A stretch of 64,000 nt of DNA from Tetragenococcus halophilus subsp. halophilus DSM 20339 (GCF_003841405.1 NZ_PXYA01000001.1:1054001-1118000), one strand, 5' to 3'. Numbered from the stretch's first letter, positions 8,715 through 21,882 are shown. Notes: generated by a model not told the origin, from the letters alone. Program-made: numbers and translations.

Positions 8715-9524
8715 ATGAAAGACAAACGTTTTCCTCAGACCAGGACAGCAACTATTTCACACGTTAAGCAGTTAAAATATAGTATTGTTTTTCTTTTGTC
8801 TAGTTATTTATTAAGTTTGCAGCTTTCTTGGGAAGTAATAGAAAAGAATCATAAAAATTTATTCTCTTTCGTCTTTTTAGGAACAATTTTGTCTATTTTG
8901 TTTTGTCTCATCTTTTATCATATAAATAAAAAACGAACATTTAATAGCCTAGAACCAAGTATTTCAATAAACATTGTTGGATTATTTGAAACGAATAAAA
9001 GCCCTATAAGCTTAATGTTCAAAAGTATTACCCGAAAAGAACTAAATGATAATAAAACGAAAAATACTACGATCCCTCTCTATCCTTTGGCAAAAGGAAA
9101 ATTAAAATATATCGAGGAAGTAGATGATAGTGTTTATTCTAATAAAACTTTAGGGGATGGCTTTGCGGTTACGCCTTTTGAAGGTAATGTTTACTCACCA
9201 GTTGATGGTAAAATTGTAAGTTTGTTTCCGACTAAACATGCTATTGGTATTCAAGATGAAAATAAGATCGAATATTTAATTCATATAGGAATTGATACCA
9301 TTGATTTAAATGGACACGGTTTTCATAATACGGTCAAATTAAACCAAAATGTCAAAGCCGGTGATCTACTAACAGAGATAGACTTAAACTATATTCTTAC
9401 AAAAAAGAAAACGACAGATATTCTCTTTATTACACTCTTGCCGAATTTAATTGAATCACTAGACTTGATCGATGATAAAAAAGTCGGTTTGAACGAGTTA
9501 ATCGGAAAAATCATTTTAAAATAA
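8715..9524 (+). CDS. Membrane-anchored PTS EIIA (Glc/Crr-type) domain protein
   Basis: A 269-residue protein. Residues 20-38 and 50-70 are two hydrophobic helices. Residues 122-269 form an EIIA-Glc domain: PLAKGKL, GDGFAVTPFEGNVYSPVDG, then H175 in KHAIG and the phospho-accepting H190 in LIHIGIDT. In PTS permeases this domain follows the EIIC domain; here there is no EIIB, no EIIC and no adjacent PTS gene. It may donate phosphate to a permease lacking its own EIIA or act as a membrane-bound regulator. AGAAAGGTGAG precedes the ATG. It ends in the terminator shared with the rrn operon. Confidence 0.85.
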   Translation: MKDKRFPQTRTATISHVKQLKYSIVFLLSSYLLSLQLSWEVIEKNHKNLFSFVFLGTILSILFCLIFYHINKKRTFNSLEPSISINIVGLFETNKSPISLMFKSITRKELNDNKTKNTTIPLYPLAKGKLKYIEEVDDSVYSNKTLGDGFAVTPFEGNVYSPVDGKIVSLFPTKHAIGIQDENKIEYLIHIGIDTIDLNGHGFHNTVKLNQNVKAGDLLTEIDLNYILTKKKTTDILFITLLPNLIESLDLIDDKKVGLNELIGKIILK

Positions 9525-9558
9525 ATTTATGGTATATTAAATAATAAAATTGGATACA

Positions 9559-9603
9559 AAAAAGCGACAAACACGGATAATTCAATGTTTGTCGCTTAAT
9601 TTT
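9559..9603. terminator. Bidirectional terminator of the EIIA gene and the rrn-tRNA operon
   Basis: AAGCGACAAACA pairs with TGTTTGTCGCTT, with an A-run on one side and T-rich sequence on the other. It lies 3 bp beyond the last tRNA of the minus-strand operon. Confidence 0.88.
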
Positions 9604-9605
9604 TA

Positions 9606-9690
9606 TACCGGCGGTCGGGGTCGAACCGACACGCCCTTAACGGGCACTGGATTTTGAGTCCAGCGCGTCTGCCAATTCCGCCACGCCGGC
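9606..9690 (-). tRNA. tRNA-Leu(CAA)
   Basis: 85 nt with a long variable arm. The anticodon loop CTCAAAA sits between CTGGA and TCCAG. It is the last gene of the rrn-tRNA operon. Confidence 0.95.
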
Positions 9691-9708
9691 AAAATACTAT
9701 TAGTACTA

Positions 9709-9779
<71 letters not shown>

Positions 9780-9820
9780 ATCATACTATTAAAAATTCCA
9801 TTTTTCAATAGGCAAACCAA

Positions 9821-9892
9821 CTGGGATAGCTGGATTCGAACCAGCGCATGATGGAGTCAAAGTCCATTGCCTTACCGCTTGGCTATATCCCA
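9821..9892 (-). tRNA. tRNA-Gln(TTG)
   Basis: 72 nt. The anticodon loop is CTTTGAC; acceptor TGGGATA pairs with TATCCCA. Confidence 0.95.
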
Positions 9893-9903
9893 ATAATACT
9901 AAG

Positions 9904-9977
9904 GGCGAATAGTGGGGATCGAACCCACGCGTGCCGGAGCCACAATCCGGTGCGTTAACCACTTCGCCATATTCGCC
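9904..9977 (-). tRNA. tRNA-His(GTG)
   Basis: 74 nt. The anticodon loop is TTGTGGC. An extra G at position -1 opposite C73 gives the eight-pair acceptor typical of tRNA-His. Confidence 0.95.
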
Positions 9978-9981
9978 ATGG

Positions 9982-10052
9982 CAGGGACAGCAGGGATTGA
10001 ACCCGCATCGACGGTTTTGGAGACCGTTGTTCTACCATTGAACTATGTCCCT
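9982..10052 (-). tRNA. tRNA-Trp(CCA)
   Basis: 71 nt. The anticodon loop is CTCCAAA; acceptor AGGGACA pairs with TGTCCCT. Confidence 0.95.
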
Positions 10053-10057
10053 ATAAA

Positions 10058-10138
10058 TGGAGGAGAAAGGATTCGAACCTTTGAACCCGAAGGAACGGAT
10101 TTACAGTCCGCCGCGTTTAGCCACTTCGCTACTCCTCC
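10058..10138 (-). tRNA. tRNA-Tyr(GTA)
   Basis: 81 nt with a long variable arm. The anticodon loop is CTGTAAA. Confidence 0.95.
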
Positions 10139-10142
10139 ATAA

Positions 10143-10215
10143 TGGATCGAGACAGAATCGAACTGCCGACACACGGAGCTTCAATCCGTTGCTCTACCGA
10201 CTGAGCTATCGATCC
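10143..10215 (-). tRNA. tRNA-Phe(GAA)
   Basis: 73 nt. The anticodon loop is TTGAAGC; acceptor GGATCGA pairs with TCGATCC. Confidence 0.95.
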
Positions 10216-10237
10216 AACACTGTAAAACTAAAAACAA

Positions 10238-10311
10238 CGGTCTGGACGGGACTCGAACCCGCGACCTCCTGCGTGACAGGCAGGCATTCTAACCAGCTGA
10301 ACTACCAGACC
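10238..10311 (-). tRNA. tRNA-Asp(GTC)
   Basis: 74 nt. The anticodon loop is CTGTCAC; acceptor GGTCTGG pairs with CCAGACC. Confidence 0.95.
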
Positions 10312-10314
10312 GTA

Positions 10315-10387
10315 TGGAGGTTATAGGGCTCGAACCTATGACCCTCTGCTTGTAAGGCAGATGCTCTCCCAGCTGAGCTAAACCTCC
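10315..10387 (-). tRNA. tRNA-Val(TAC)
   Basis: 73 nt. The anticodon loop is CTTACAA; acceptor GGAGGTT pairs with AACCTCC. Confidence 0.95.
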
Positions 10388-10400
10388 AACTATCAGTCAA

Positions 10401-10472
10401 TGGTCCGTACGGGATTCGAACCCGTGATACCGCCGTGAAAGGGCGGTGTCTTAACCTCTTGACCAACGGACC
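10401..10472 (-). tRNA. tRNA-Glu(TTC)
   Basis: 72 nt. The anticodon loop is CTTTCAC; acceptor GGTCCGT pairs with ACGGACC. Confidence 0.95.
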
Positions 10473-10483
10473 AAACTTGGTTA

Positions 10484-10572
10484 CGGAGAGTAAGGGATTC
10501 GAACCCTTGAGACAGTGAATACCATCTACATGATTTCCAATCATGCTCCTTCGGCCTCTCGGACAACTCTCC
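10484..10572 (-). tRNA. tRNA-Ser(GGA)
   Basis: 89 nt with a long variable arm. The anticodon loop is TTGGAAA. Confidence 0.95.
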
Positions 10573-10619
10573 AAGCTCAAAGAAGCCCAAACTCTTCAAA
10601 TAATATTCTCATTAGAGAA

Positions 10620-10693
10620 CTCCGGCAGTAGGACTCGAACCTACGACATCATGATTAACAGTCATGCGCTACTACCAACTGAGCTATGCCGGA
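10620..10693 (-). tRNA. tRNA-Asn(GTT)
   Basis: 74 nt. The anticodon loop is CTGTTAA. It is the first tRNA after 5S rRNA. Confidence 0.95.
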
Positions 10694-10698
10694 ATAAT

Positions 10699-10816
10699 GC
10701 GTGGCGATGTCCTACTCTCACAAGGGGAAGCCCCTCACTACAATTGGCGCTAAGAAGCTTAACGACTGTGTTCGGCATGGGAACAGGTGTCTCCTTCTTG
10801 CCATCATCACCACACA
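10699..10816 (-). rRNA. 5S ribosomal RNA
   Basis: About 118 nt. The minus strand carries the conserved ACACCTGTTCCCATGCCGAA core, with terminal stem TGTGTGG...GCCACGC. It follows 23S by about 80 bp and precedes tRNA-Asn by 5 bp. The ends are placed by stem pairing. Confidence 0.95.
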
Positions 10817-10897
10817 ACTTGACGTTGAGTGAACCTTTTGGTTCCCTCAAAACTGGATGAAAAACAACTTCAATGAACCGAAAATCCACAAACCTTT

Positions 10898-13809
<2,912 letters not shown>

Positions 13810-14030
13810 TGACTTGACCTTGCGGTCAAGGGTTTCTCGAAGGTTCTTGCTTTGAGCGATCAAAGCCCTTCGAACATGTGCGTAAACTTCGTTAAAAAAC
13901 GTGTTCAACGCGGATTCTCGGTTGGTGTTGATTGTTGTTTTTCTATCCAGTTTTCAAAGAACCAAATATTGAGAGTAAACCTCTCAAAACTGAACAAAGC
14001 GCAAACGATGTGTCGACCTTCCGTGTTTTT

Positions 14031-15596
<1,566 letters not shown>

Positions 15597-15770
15597 TTTG
15601 ATCGATCAACACCGTTGATCGTACTTAGCTCTTCAACTTTTTGCTCGCGTGTTGTTCGCGTTTATTGCTTGGTTGCTTCTTCTTTCAAAGAAGCGCCCGA
15701 CACATTGGTTCGTTTGCTTGCTTTGTTCAGTTTTCAAAGGTCTACTGCTTGTTGCCGTAGCAACTTTTAT
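15597..15770 (-). other. rrn leader between promoter P2 and 16S
   Basis: A non-coding transcribed leader. It contains CTTTGAAAACTGAACAAAGC, whose CTTTGAAAACTG part recurs in the 16S-23S spacer. Such repeats are usually part of the antitermination (boxA-like) and RNase III processing stalks of rrn transcripts. No gene is seen. Confidence 0.6.
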
Positions 15771-15799
15771 ATCTTATCAATTCGACAAGTGTTTGTCAA
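15771..15799 (-). promoter_or_regulatory. rrn promoter P2
   Basis: On the minus strand TTGACA, a 17-bp spacer, then TAAGAT. Confidence 0.8.
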
Positions 15800-15862
15800 T
15801 ATCTTTTTTTAACTTTCGTTAATTTCATAAATTTGATTCATTCAAAAATCAACGACTTAAAT

Positions 15863-15891
15863 ATCTTAGCACTTCACTAAAATAACGTCAA
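15863..15891 (-). promoter_or_regulatory. rrn promoter P1
   Basis: On the minus strand TTGACG, a 17-bp spacer, then TAAGAT, 92 bp upstream of P2. The sequence up to 16002 is AT-rich, as expected for an UP element, and shows no gene. Confidence 0.8.
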
Positions 15892-16002
15892 TAACTTTTT
15901 TAACTTATATATAATATCTGTCGAATAATTGACCTCAACTAATTTATCACGAATGAATCTTGAAAGCAATAAAGAATAATGACTTTTCTTTATCGATTTT
16001 AA

Positions 16003-16365
16003 TTAAAAGAAAGGCATTCCTTCGATATCCATATCTTGGATAATTTCACGAAAGGTTTGTGCCTCTGCCCAATAGTATTGGTTAGGCAGTTCTCTTTGCT
16101 GTTGATTTTCTTGAGTTTCAAAAACAAATAAAGGAACATTAGCATCTTGCGCTTGTCCATTTGTCAGTTCAACTAATCGAATATTTTTAATATCAAGTGT
16201 TACCTCTTCTTTTAAAAGATGAAGAATGTTTGCTAAACCTGTTTGCTCATCAGAAAAGTCTGTAAATGCCAAAGTAAATCTGTCTTCTGTTGTTCTTATT
16301 AAGAACTTCTTTGATCCATCCTCTAAATGAAGAATCACCGTACCAGCAACTTTTTTATTACTCAA
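16003..16365 (-). CDS. Conserved hypothetical protein
   Basis: I favour the TTG at 16365 (120 residues), because GAGGTG lies 6 bp upstream; an in-frame GTG at 16374 overlaps that site. The N-terminal half reads like beta strands (KVAGTVILHLEDGSKKFLIRT) and the rest is mixed and acidic. There is no signal peptide, membrane segment or catalytic motif that I recognise. It lies downstream of the S1-domain gene with a 56-bp gap, so the two may be cotranscribed. Function unknown. Confidence 0.65.
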   Translation of the reverse strand: MSNKKVAGTVILHLEDGSKKFLIRTTEDRFTLAFTDFSDEQTGLANILHLLKEEVTLDIKNIRLVELTNGQAQDANVPLFVFETQENQQQRELPNQYYWAEAQTFREIIQDMDIEGMPFF

Positions 16366-16421
16366 ATCTTTCACCTCGGCTAGTTATCCTTTTTAACAGT
16401 ATCGTATATTTTAACATGAAG

Positions 16422-16808
16422 TTATTTACTTTGTGAAGTCTTACCAGATAAAAGCATATCCATCGCTTCATCAGTCCACTCAGGTAAACATTCTTCTATT
16501 GATTGAAATCCAATATCTTTATTTTTGTTCGTAAAATAACGTTTTTTGTGATAAGGCGGACGAACAAATTGAGACTCAAGTGTACGCTTTGAAAGACTAA
16601 TTTTTTGCGTATATTCGTCTATGTCGATAATCTGTACTCTCACTTTTTCGCCAACTTGAACCACTTCTCGTATATCTTTAGTAAAACCTGACTGGATTTC
16701 TGATATATGAATCAACCCTTGGGTATGATCATCCAAAGAAACAAAAGCACCGTAAGTTTGTATACCAGTAATTGTTCCTTCTAAAATTTCTCCAATTTTA
16801 TAGTCCAT
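16422..16808 (-). CDS. S1 RNA-binding domain protein (YugI/CvfD/GSP13-like)
   Basis: A 128-residue protein. Residues 1-75 form one S1 domain (GEILEGTITGIQTYGAFVSL, then GLIHISEI and KISLSKR), followed by a basic linker and an acidic tail. Single-S1 proteins of this size in Firmicutes (YugI, YabR, CvfD) bind RNA or ribosomes and act in stress and post-transcriptional control. GAGGGA precedes the ATG. It is probably the first gene of a two-gene unit with the hypothetical gene downstream. Confidence 0.87.
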   Translation of the reverse strand: MDYKIGEILEGTITGIQTYGAFVSLDDHTQGLIHISEIQSGFTKDIREVVQVGEKVRVQIIDIDEYTQKISLSKRTLESQFVRPPYHKKRYFTNKNKDIGFQSIEECLPEWTDEAMDMLLSGKTSQSK

Positions 16809-16896
16809 TTTATTCCCTCTTTTCGCAAATTTTATTATACTAGGAAATAGAAGAAAAATGAAGTATTGACTACAATACTTATTGAGGAGGAAAAAT

Positions 16897-18060
16897 ATGA
16901 GTCGATTTGATCAGATTGTTGACCGTAAAAAAACACAAAGCGTGAAATGGGATACTATAGAAGCAAACTATAAACAAAAGGATCTATTACCTATGTGGGT
17001 AGCCGATATGGACTTCAAGGCGCCTGAAGCGGTTCAGAAAGCCTTTAAAAATTATCTGGAGCAAGGCGTATTCGGTTATTCAATAGTCCCAGATTCTTTG
17101 TATGAAGCAATTATTAACTGGCAAAAAAACCGCCACAATTTCACTATAAAAAAAGAAGAGATCTTGTTAAATAGCGGTGTTGTCCCCAGTCTTGCGCTTA
17201 GTGTACAAGCTTATACTAAACCTAAAGAGGCAGTTTTAATCCATGACCCGGTTTATCCACCTTTTGCTCAAGTAGTTGAAGAAAACGACCGCAAGCTGGT
17301 TCGTAGTAAATTAAACACAGACGATAAATTTACCATGAACTTAGAGGAAATGGAGAAATTGTTTCAAAAAGAAAATATTCGTTTATTTATTTTATGTAAC
17401 CCACATAATCCTGGCGGTCGTGTTTGGAGCAAAGAAGAATTGCAAGCTGTCGGTAAGCTTTGTAAAAAATACAATGTTATAGTGGTAAGCGACGAAATTC
17501 ATCAAGATATTGTCTATCAGCCAGAAACGTTTACGACCTTTCAAAATGCGGACCCTTCATTTAAGGATTTCTCTATCGTATTAACCGCAGCTACAAAAAC
17601 CTTTAACCTCGCAGGTATTAAAAATTCGATGGTGTTTATCAAAAACGAAAAATTAAGACAAGCTTTTGCAAGTTTTCAAAAGAAAAACTGCCAGGACGAT
17701 ATCAATACTTTTGGTGTCATTGGTACACAAGCAGCTTATGAAGGTGGTAAAGATTGGTTAGATGACCTATTAGTCTACTTAAAAGAAAATATCAATACTA
17801 CCTACAACTTTTTCCAAAATGAACTACCTAATGTGAAAGTAAGTAAACCAGAAGCCACTTATCTTATGTGGTTAGATTTTTCTGCTTACCACTTAACAGA
17901 CAAACAACTAGAAGAAAAATTTATCAATGAAGCAAAAGTAGTATTAAATCCGGGAATTTCTTACGGTCCAAAAGGTTCACAACATATGCGGATCAATCTT
18001 GCCTGTCCTCGCGCTACTTTAAAAGAAGGTTTACAAAGGATCGCTACGGCTTTTAAATAA
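16897..18060 (+). CDS. PatB/MalY-type aminotransferase, putative cystathionine beta-lyase
   Basis: A 387-residue fold-type I PLP enzyme. K234 in AATKTFNLAG is the Schiff-base lysine; NPHNPGGRVW and VSDEIHQD are the classic PLP-contact motifs of the MalY/PatB group. It most likely cleaves the C-S bond of cystathionine or cysteine S-conjugates, giving homocysteine or thiol, pyruvate and ammonia. I start at ATG 16897 because GAGGAGG is 6 bp upstream; the longer TTG-started frame at 16882 overlaps that site. It ends in a 20-bp terminator shared with the convergent cyclophilin. Confidence 0.9.
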   Translation: MSRFDQIVDRKKTQSVKWDTIEANYKQKDLLPMWVADMDFKAPEAVQKAFKNYLEQGVFGYSIVPDSLYEAIINWQKNRHNFTIKKEEILLNSGVVPSLALSVQAYTKPKEAVLIHDPVYPPFAQVVEENDRKLVRSKLNTDDKFTMNLEEMEKLFQKENIRLFILCNPHNPGGRVWSKEELQAVGKLCKKYNVIVVSDEIHQDIVYQPETFTTFQNADPSFKDFSIVLTAATKTFNLAGIKNSMVFIKNEKLRQAFASFQKKNCQDDINTFGVIGTQAAYEGGKDWLDDLLVYLKENINTTYNFFQNELPNVKVSKPEATYLMWLDFSAYHLTDKQLEEKFINEAKVVLNPGISYGPKGSQHMRINLACPRATLKEGLQRIATAFK

Positions 18061-18115
18061 AATAAGACGTATAGTGCAAATTCTGATAGAGTTTTGCACT
18101 ATACGTCTTATTTTT
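18061..18115. terminator. Bidirectional terminator
   Basis: A long, nearly perfect stem (AATAAGACGTATAGTGCAAA with its complement) starts right after the lyase stop codon and overlaps the stop codon of the convergent cyclophilin gene. Confidence 0.92.
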
Positions 18116-18701
18116 AATCTTTTATTTCGATACTATCAATAATCACATCATCTACTGGACGATCTTGCGAGCCTGTTGGCACTTTTTCAATAGTGTCAAC
18201 GATATCCATACCTTCAATCACTTGTCCAAAGACTGTATGACGAAAATCTAGCCAAGGTGTCCCGCCATTTTTGTATGCTTCCACAATCTCTAAAGGATAG
18301 CCTGCTTCTTGCATTTGAGATATCATGTTCTCAGGAAGATTTTTATTTGTTACGATAAAAAATTGACTGCCATTAGTGTTAGGGCCAGCATTAGCCATCG
18401 ATAAAGCGCCTTGTAAGTTGAACAATTCACTACTAAATTCATCTTCAAAGTTTTCACCATAGATACTTTGTCCGCCAGCGCCACTTCCTGTTGGATCGCC
18501 GCCTTGAATCATGAAATCGGGGATGATCCGATGAAAGATGACGCCATCATAATATTCTTTTTTTGCCAATTCGATAAAATTCTTTACTGTTTTTGGTGCT
18601 TGTTTATCAAATAGTTGCAATTTAATGGTCCCTAAATTGGTTTGAATAATCGCCTGGGGACCTTCCTGTTTTGCTAAATTCATTTGTGGAAATTCAGTCA
18701 A
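18114..18701 (-). CDS. ppiB: Peptidyl-prolyl cis-trans isomerase, cyclophilin type
   Basis: A 195-residue cytoplasmic cyclophilin that speeds proline isomerisation during folding. Active-site motifs are FHRIIPDFMIQGGDPTGSG, QGALSMANAGPNTNGSQFFI and FGQVIEG. A GGTPWLDF insert is usual in the Firmicute form. The start is a TTG at 18701, chosen because AAGGAGG lies 7 bp upstream. It has no export signal and lacks the lipoprotein signal of the PrsA-type exported isomerases. Confidence 0.93.
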   Translation of the reverse strand: MTEFPQMNLAKQEGPQAIIQTNLGTIKLQLFDKQAPKTVKNFIELAKKEYYDGVIFHRIIPDFMIQGGDPTGSGAGGQSIYGENFEDEFSSELFNLQGALSMANAGPNTNGSQFFIVTNKNLPENMISQMQEAGYPLEIVEAYKNGGTPWLDFRHTVFGQVIEGMDIVDTIEKVPTGSQDRPVDDVIIDSIEIKD

Positions 18702-18845
18702 AAAAATTCCTCCTTGTTAATAATTAACTTCTTACTCTTTTATCATAGCAGAAAAAAATAGGAATGCCAGCTCTTCATTTCTTTGTTATAATACATCTAA
18801 CTGCATTAAAAAATCCAGAGAGTTCTATATAAAGGGGGCCAGAAA

Positions 18846-19826
18846 ATGGACATATATGATATTACGATCGTAGGCGCTGGTCCTGCGGGAATGTTTGCTG
18901 CTTTTTATGCAGGCATGCGCAATGCGAAAACTAAAATTATCGACACACTGCCACAACTAGGCGGTCAATTAACCACCCTGTATCCAGAAAAATATATTTA
19001 TGATATTCCTGGATTTCCGAAAATAAAAGCGGATGAATTAGCACAAAATTTGGAAAAGCAACTAACAATGTTTAATCACCGTTATTGTTTGGAAGAAGAA
19101 GTGATAAACCTCAATTATCAAGAGGATTTTATTGAAATTGTTACCAATCAACGTACACATTATTCAAAAGCTGTGATTTTAGCTTTAGGTAATGGCTCTT
19201 TTCAACCGCGAAAGTTAAAGTTAGAACAAGCTGAAAGCTTTGAAAATAACGGTATCGATTATTTTATTACCGACCTTATGAAATATGCCGGTAAAAAAGT
19301 TGCTGTCGCAGGTGGAGGCGATTCAGCCGTCGATTGGGCATTGATGTTAGAGCCCATCGCTAAAGAAGTTTCTATTATTCATCGTAGAGGAAATTTCCGA
19401 GCGCATGAGCATAGTATGCAACAGTTAAAAAATTCATCTGTACAAATTTTAACGCCTTACATCATTAGAGGCGTATCAGGTGATAAGAATTTAGATAGTC
19501 TACACTTACAAGTAGCTAAAAGCGAGGAGACAGTTGATTTAGCCATCGATTACTTAATCGTCAATTATGGTTTTTCCACCAACTTGGACTTAAAAGATTG
19601 GAAAATCACCAGTAACCGTCGCGGTATTCCGGTAAATTCTGATATGAAAAGTTCACAAGATGGTATCTATTGCTGCGGCGATATTACTTCCTACGATGGA
19701 AAAGTAGATTTAATTGCAACCGGCTTTGGGGAAGCCCCTACAGCAGTCAATAACGCACTCCACTATATTGACCCTAAAAATCGAACACAGCCTATGCATT
19801 CAACAAGTCTTTTTCAACAAAGATAA
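18846..19826 (+). CDS. Ferredoxin/flavodoxin-NADP+ reductase (YumC type)
   Basis: A 326-residue flavoprotein of the thioredoxin-reductase fold. FAD-binding GAGPAG is at residues 10-15, NADPH-binding GGGDSA at about 156-161, and the C-terminal FAD motif is CCGDITSYDGKVDLIATGFGE. The CxxC redox pair of thioredoxin reductase is absent, which identifies the YumC-type reductase. It would supply electrons to ferredoxin or flavodoxin, for example for Fe-S or radical SAM enzymes. The ATG follows AAAGGGGGCC. The next gene lies 15 bp downstream, so they are likely cotranscribed. Confidence 0.92.
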   Translation: MDIYDITIVGAGPAGMFAAFYAGMRNAKTKIIDTLPQLGGQLTTLYPEKYIYDIPGFPKIKADELAQNLEKQLTMFNHRYCLEEEVINLNYQEDFIEIVTNQRTHYSKAVILALGNGSFQPRKLKLEQAESFENNGIDYFITDLMKYAGKKVAVAGGGDSAVDWALMLEPIAKEVSIIHRRGNFRAHEHSMQQLKNSSVQILTPYIIRGVSGDKNLDSLHLQVAKSEETVDLAIDYLIVNYGFSTNLDLKDWKITSNRRGIPVNSDMKSSQDGIYCCGDITSYDGKVDLIATGFGEAPTAVNNALHYIDPKNRTQPMHSTSLFQQR

Positions 19827-19841
19827 TCAGGAGGTTCATTT

Positions 19842-20351
19842 ATGGTATTAGAAACAAAAACATTGGAAGAAAAAGCACGACAATTATTAAAAGAACGCGG
19901 CGTTTCCGTTATCGATATTGCTAAACTAGTCATGTATTTACAAAAAGATTATATTCCTGGGCTATCACTAGAAAATTGTGTAGATAGTGTCGACTCGGTC
20001 TTATCGAAAAGAGAAGTGCACAACGCGATTTTAACCGGCATTCAATTAGATATTCTGGCCGAAGAAGATAAATTGTTGCAACCTTTACAAGAAATTGTTG
20101 CTCAAGATGAAGGACTTTATGGTATTGATGAAATTCTGGCACTTTCTATTGTCAATGTGTATGGATCGATCGGATTTACCAACTACGGTTATATTGATAA
20201 AGTAAAACCGGGAATTTTACAAATGTTAAATGATCACGAGGGACCGCGTATTCATACCTTCTTGGATGATATCGTAGGAGCAATCGCTGCTTCTGGTGCC
20301 AGCCGTTTAGCCCACCAATATCCCGATAATGCAGATCAATTGATGCATTAA
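19842..20351 (+). CDS. Phosphatidylglycerophosphatase A family protein (YutG-like)
   Basis: A 169-residue soluble member of the PgpA family, recognisable by the C-terminal IHTFLDDIVGAIAASGASRLAHQ with its acidic cluster. Family members dephosphorylate phosphatidylglycerol phosphate or related phospholipid precursors. The shorter YutG-type of Gram-positives lacks the membrane helices of E. coli PgpA, as here, so the exact substrate is less certain. AGGAGG precedes the ATG. It is the second gene of the reductase operon. Confidence 0.85.
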   Translation: MVLETKTLEEKARQLLKERGVSVIDIAKLVMYLQKDYIPGLSLENCVDSVDSVLSKREVHNAILTGIQLDILAEEDKLLQPLQEIVAQDEGLYGIDEILALSIVNVYGSIGFTNYGYIDKVKPGILQMLNDHEGPRIHTFLDDIVGAIAASGASRLAHQYPDNADQLMH

Positions 20352-20413
20352 TATTTTATCTTGACCCAAATCAAAAACCCTTTTATAATATTTTTGAACT
20401 AATCGTACAGATA

Positions 20414-20476
20414 ACACGGGACTTCCCGTGTCGAAAAAGAGGCGGTTTCTATTGATTTAGAAGCAGTCTCTTTTTT
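20414..20476 (+). terminator. Two hairpins downstream of the PgpA gene; the second is a terminator
   Basis: Hairpin 1 is ACACGGG-ACTT-CCCGTGT without a T-run. Hairpin 2 pairs AGAGGCGGTTTCT with AGAAGCAGTCTCT and ends in TTTTTT, an intrinsic terminator 26 bp before the exporter start codon. It most simply ends the reductase-PgpA operon. Because it lies so close to the exporter gene, attenuation of that gene is also possible. Confidence 0.7.
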
Positions 20477-20502
20477 AATGATTTTAAAGGAGCATACGCA
20501 CA

Positions 20503-21882
20503 ATGGAAAAAGTAAAAATTCATTTATTACCGGCCGTTCTAGCAGCTGGTATCATGTCATTTTCGGGGGTGTTGATTGAAACAGCGATGAATGTCACCTT
20601 TCCCACTCTAACCTCAGAGTTTAATATTTCAACTTCGATGGTCCAATGGGTGACAACTATTTATCTACTGGTTATTTCTATTATGGTCCCTTTTTCGAAT
20701 TATTTAATTAAAAACTTCTCCATTCGAAAATTATTTATGATCGCAAATTTCTTTTTCATCGCTGGACTTATAACCGACTTTATTTCTCCAACATTCTTCG
20801 TTTTACTTTTAGGACGCATTTTGCAAGGGATTAGTACAGGTATCGCTTTACCGCTAATGTTTCATATTATTTTAACATTTACTCCTTTAGAAAAAAGAGG
20901 CGGGATGATGGGTGTCGGTATGCTAACAACTTCCATTGCACCAGCAGTCGGACCTACATATGGCGGGTTGTTAACTTCAGTTCTTTCTTGGCATTATATC
21001 TTTTTATTTTTAATTCCTATTTTACTTCTTTCTCTTGTCTTAGGCTTATATGCTATTCCAGAGATAAGCGTAGAAAAAAATAGCAAACTTGATATTACCA
21101 GTCTTTTGGGTATTGCTTTATTATTTAGTGGATTACTAGTCTTTCTCAATCAGATGGGAAGTATCAAAAGTTTATTCCCGCTATTCATAGGAATGATTGG
21201 TTTAGTGATTTTCTTACAACGTAGCGTCAAGTCCCCTTTTCCTTTAGTAAAAATTGATGTGTTAAAAGACAAAGCTTTTGTCCTATTTTTATGTGGATTT
21301 CTTGTTTGTCAGTTCTTACTTTTAGGTATTTCTTTTGTGTTGCCAAACTTTGTACAGATCGTCTCTGAAGAAAACGCCTTTATCGCTGGTTTAGTGATGT
21401 TACCAGGGGCCACAGTTGGTGCCATTTTGGCCCCTGTTTCTGGAAGAGTTTTAGATAAATACGGGGCTAAAAAGCCTATATTAATCGGATTAATATTAGC
21501 TGCCATCGGTTGGATTGCTTTAACACTACTTTTAAAACAACCTAGTTTAGCAGGCTTTGTAGCTGGTCATGTCTTTTATATGATTGGCCTTGGTTTTGCT
21601 TATAGTAATATGATGACAAGCGGTATGAATCTTTTAACACAAGAAGAGTATGGAGATGGAAATACACTTTTTAACACCTTACAACAATTTTCCGGTGCAG
21701 TCGCTACTTCTATCGTGGCAAGCGTTATTAATATCTTTCAAGAGAATAACGCTGATTACCAGCTAGGCACGACTATAGGCGCGCAAGTGGCGATGTTTAT
21801 TCTACTAACTTTACTTTTAATCATAATTATTGCTTGCATCATTCATTTTCGACCAGCTAAGAATAGGGTAGAGGGGAAATAA
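20503..21882 (+). CDS. MFS multidrug efflux transporter, DHA2 (EmrB/QacA) family
   Basis: A 459-residue inner-membrane protein with about 14 helices. Motif C of drug antiporters is visible in GVGMLTTSIAPAVGPTYGG, and the motif A-like loop in GRVLDKYGAKKP. It is likely a proton-coupled exporter of lipophilic compounds. AAAGGAG precedes the ATG. The last five codons (RVEGK) and the stop lie inside the 3' end of the adjacent group II intron. With the intron removed the gene would end in AKNN followed by TAA. No regulator is adjacent. Confidence 0.88.
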   Translation: MEKVKIHLLPAVLAAGIMSFSGVLIETAMNVTFPTLTSEFNISTSMVQWVTTIYLLVISIMVPFSNYLIKNFSIRKLFMIANFFFIAGLITDFISPTFFVLLLGRILQGISTGIALPLMFHIILTFTPLEKRGGMMGVGMLTTSIAPAVGPTYGGLLTSVLSWHYIFLFLIPILLLSLVLGLYAIPEISVEKNSKLDITSLLGIALLFSGLLVFLNQMGSIKSLFPLFIGMIGLVIFLQRSVKSPFPLVKIDVLKDKAFVLFLCGFLVCQFLLLGISFVLPNFVQIVSEENAFIAGLVMLPGATVGAILAPVSGRVLDKYGAKKPILIGLILAAIGWIALTLLLKQPSLAGFVAGHVFYMIGLGFAYSNMMTSGMNLLTQEEYGDGNTLFNTLQQFSGAVATSIVASVINIFQENNADYQLGTTIGAQVAMFILLTLLLIIIIACIIHFRPAKNRVEGK

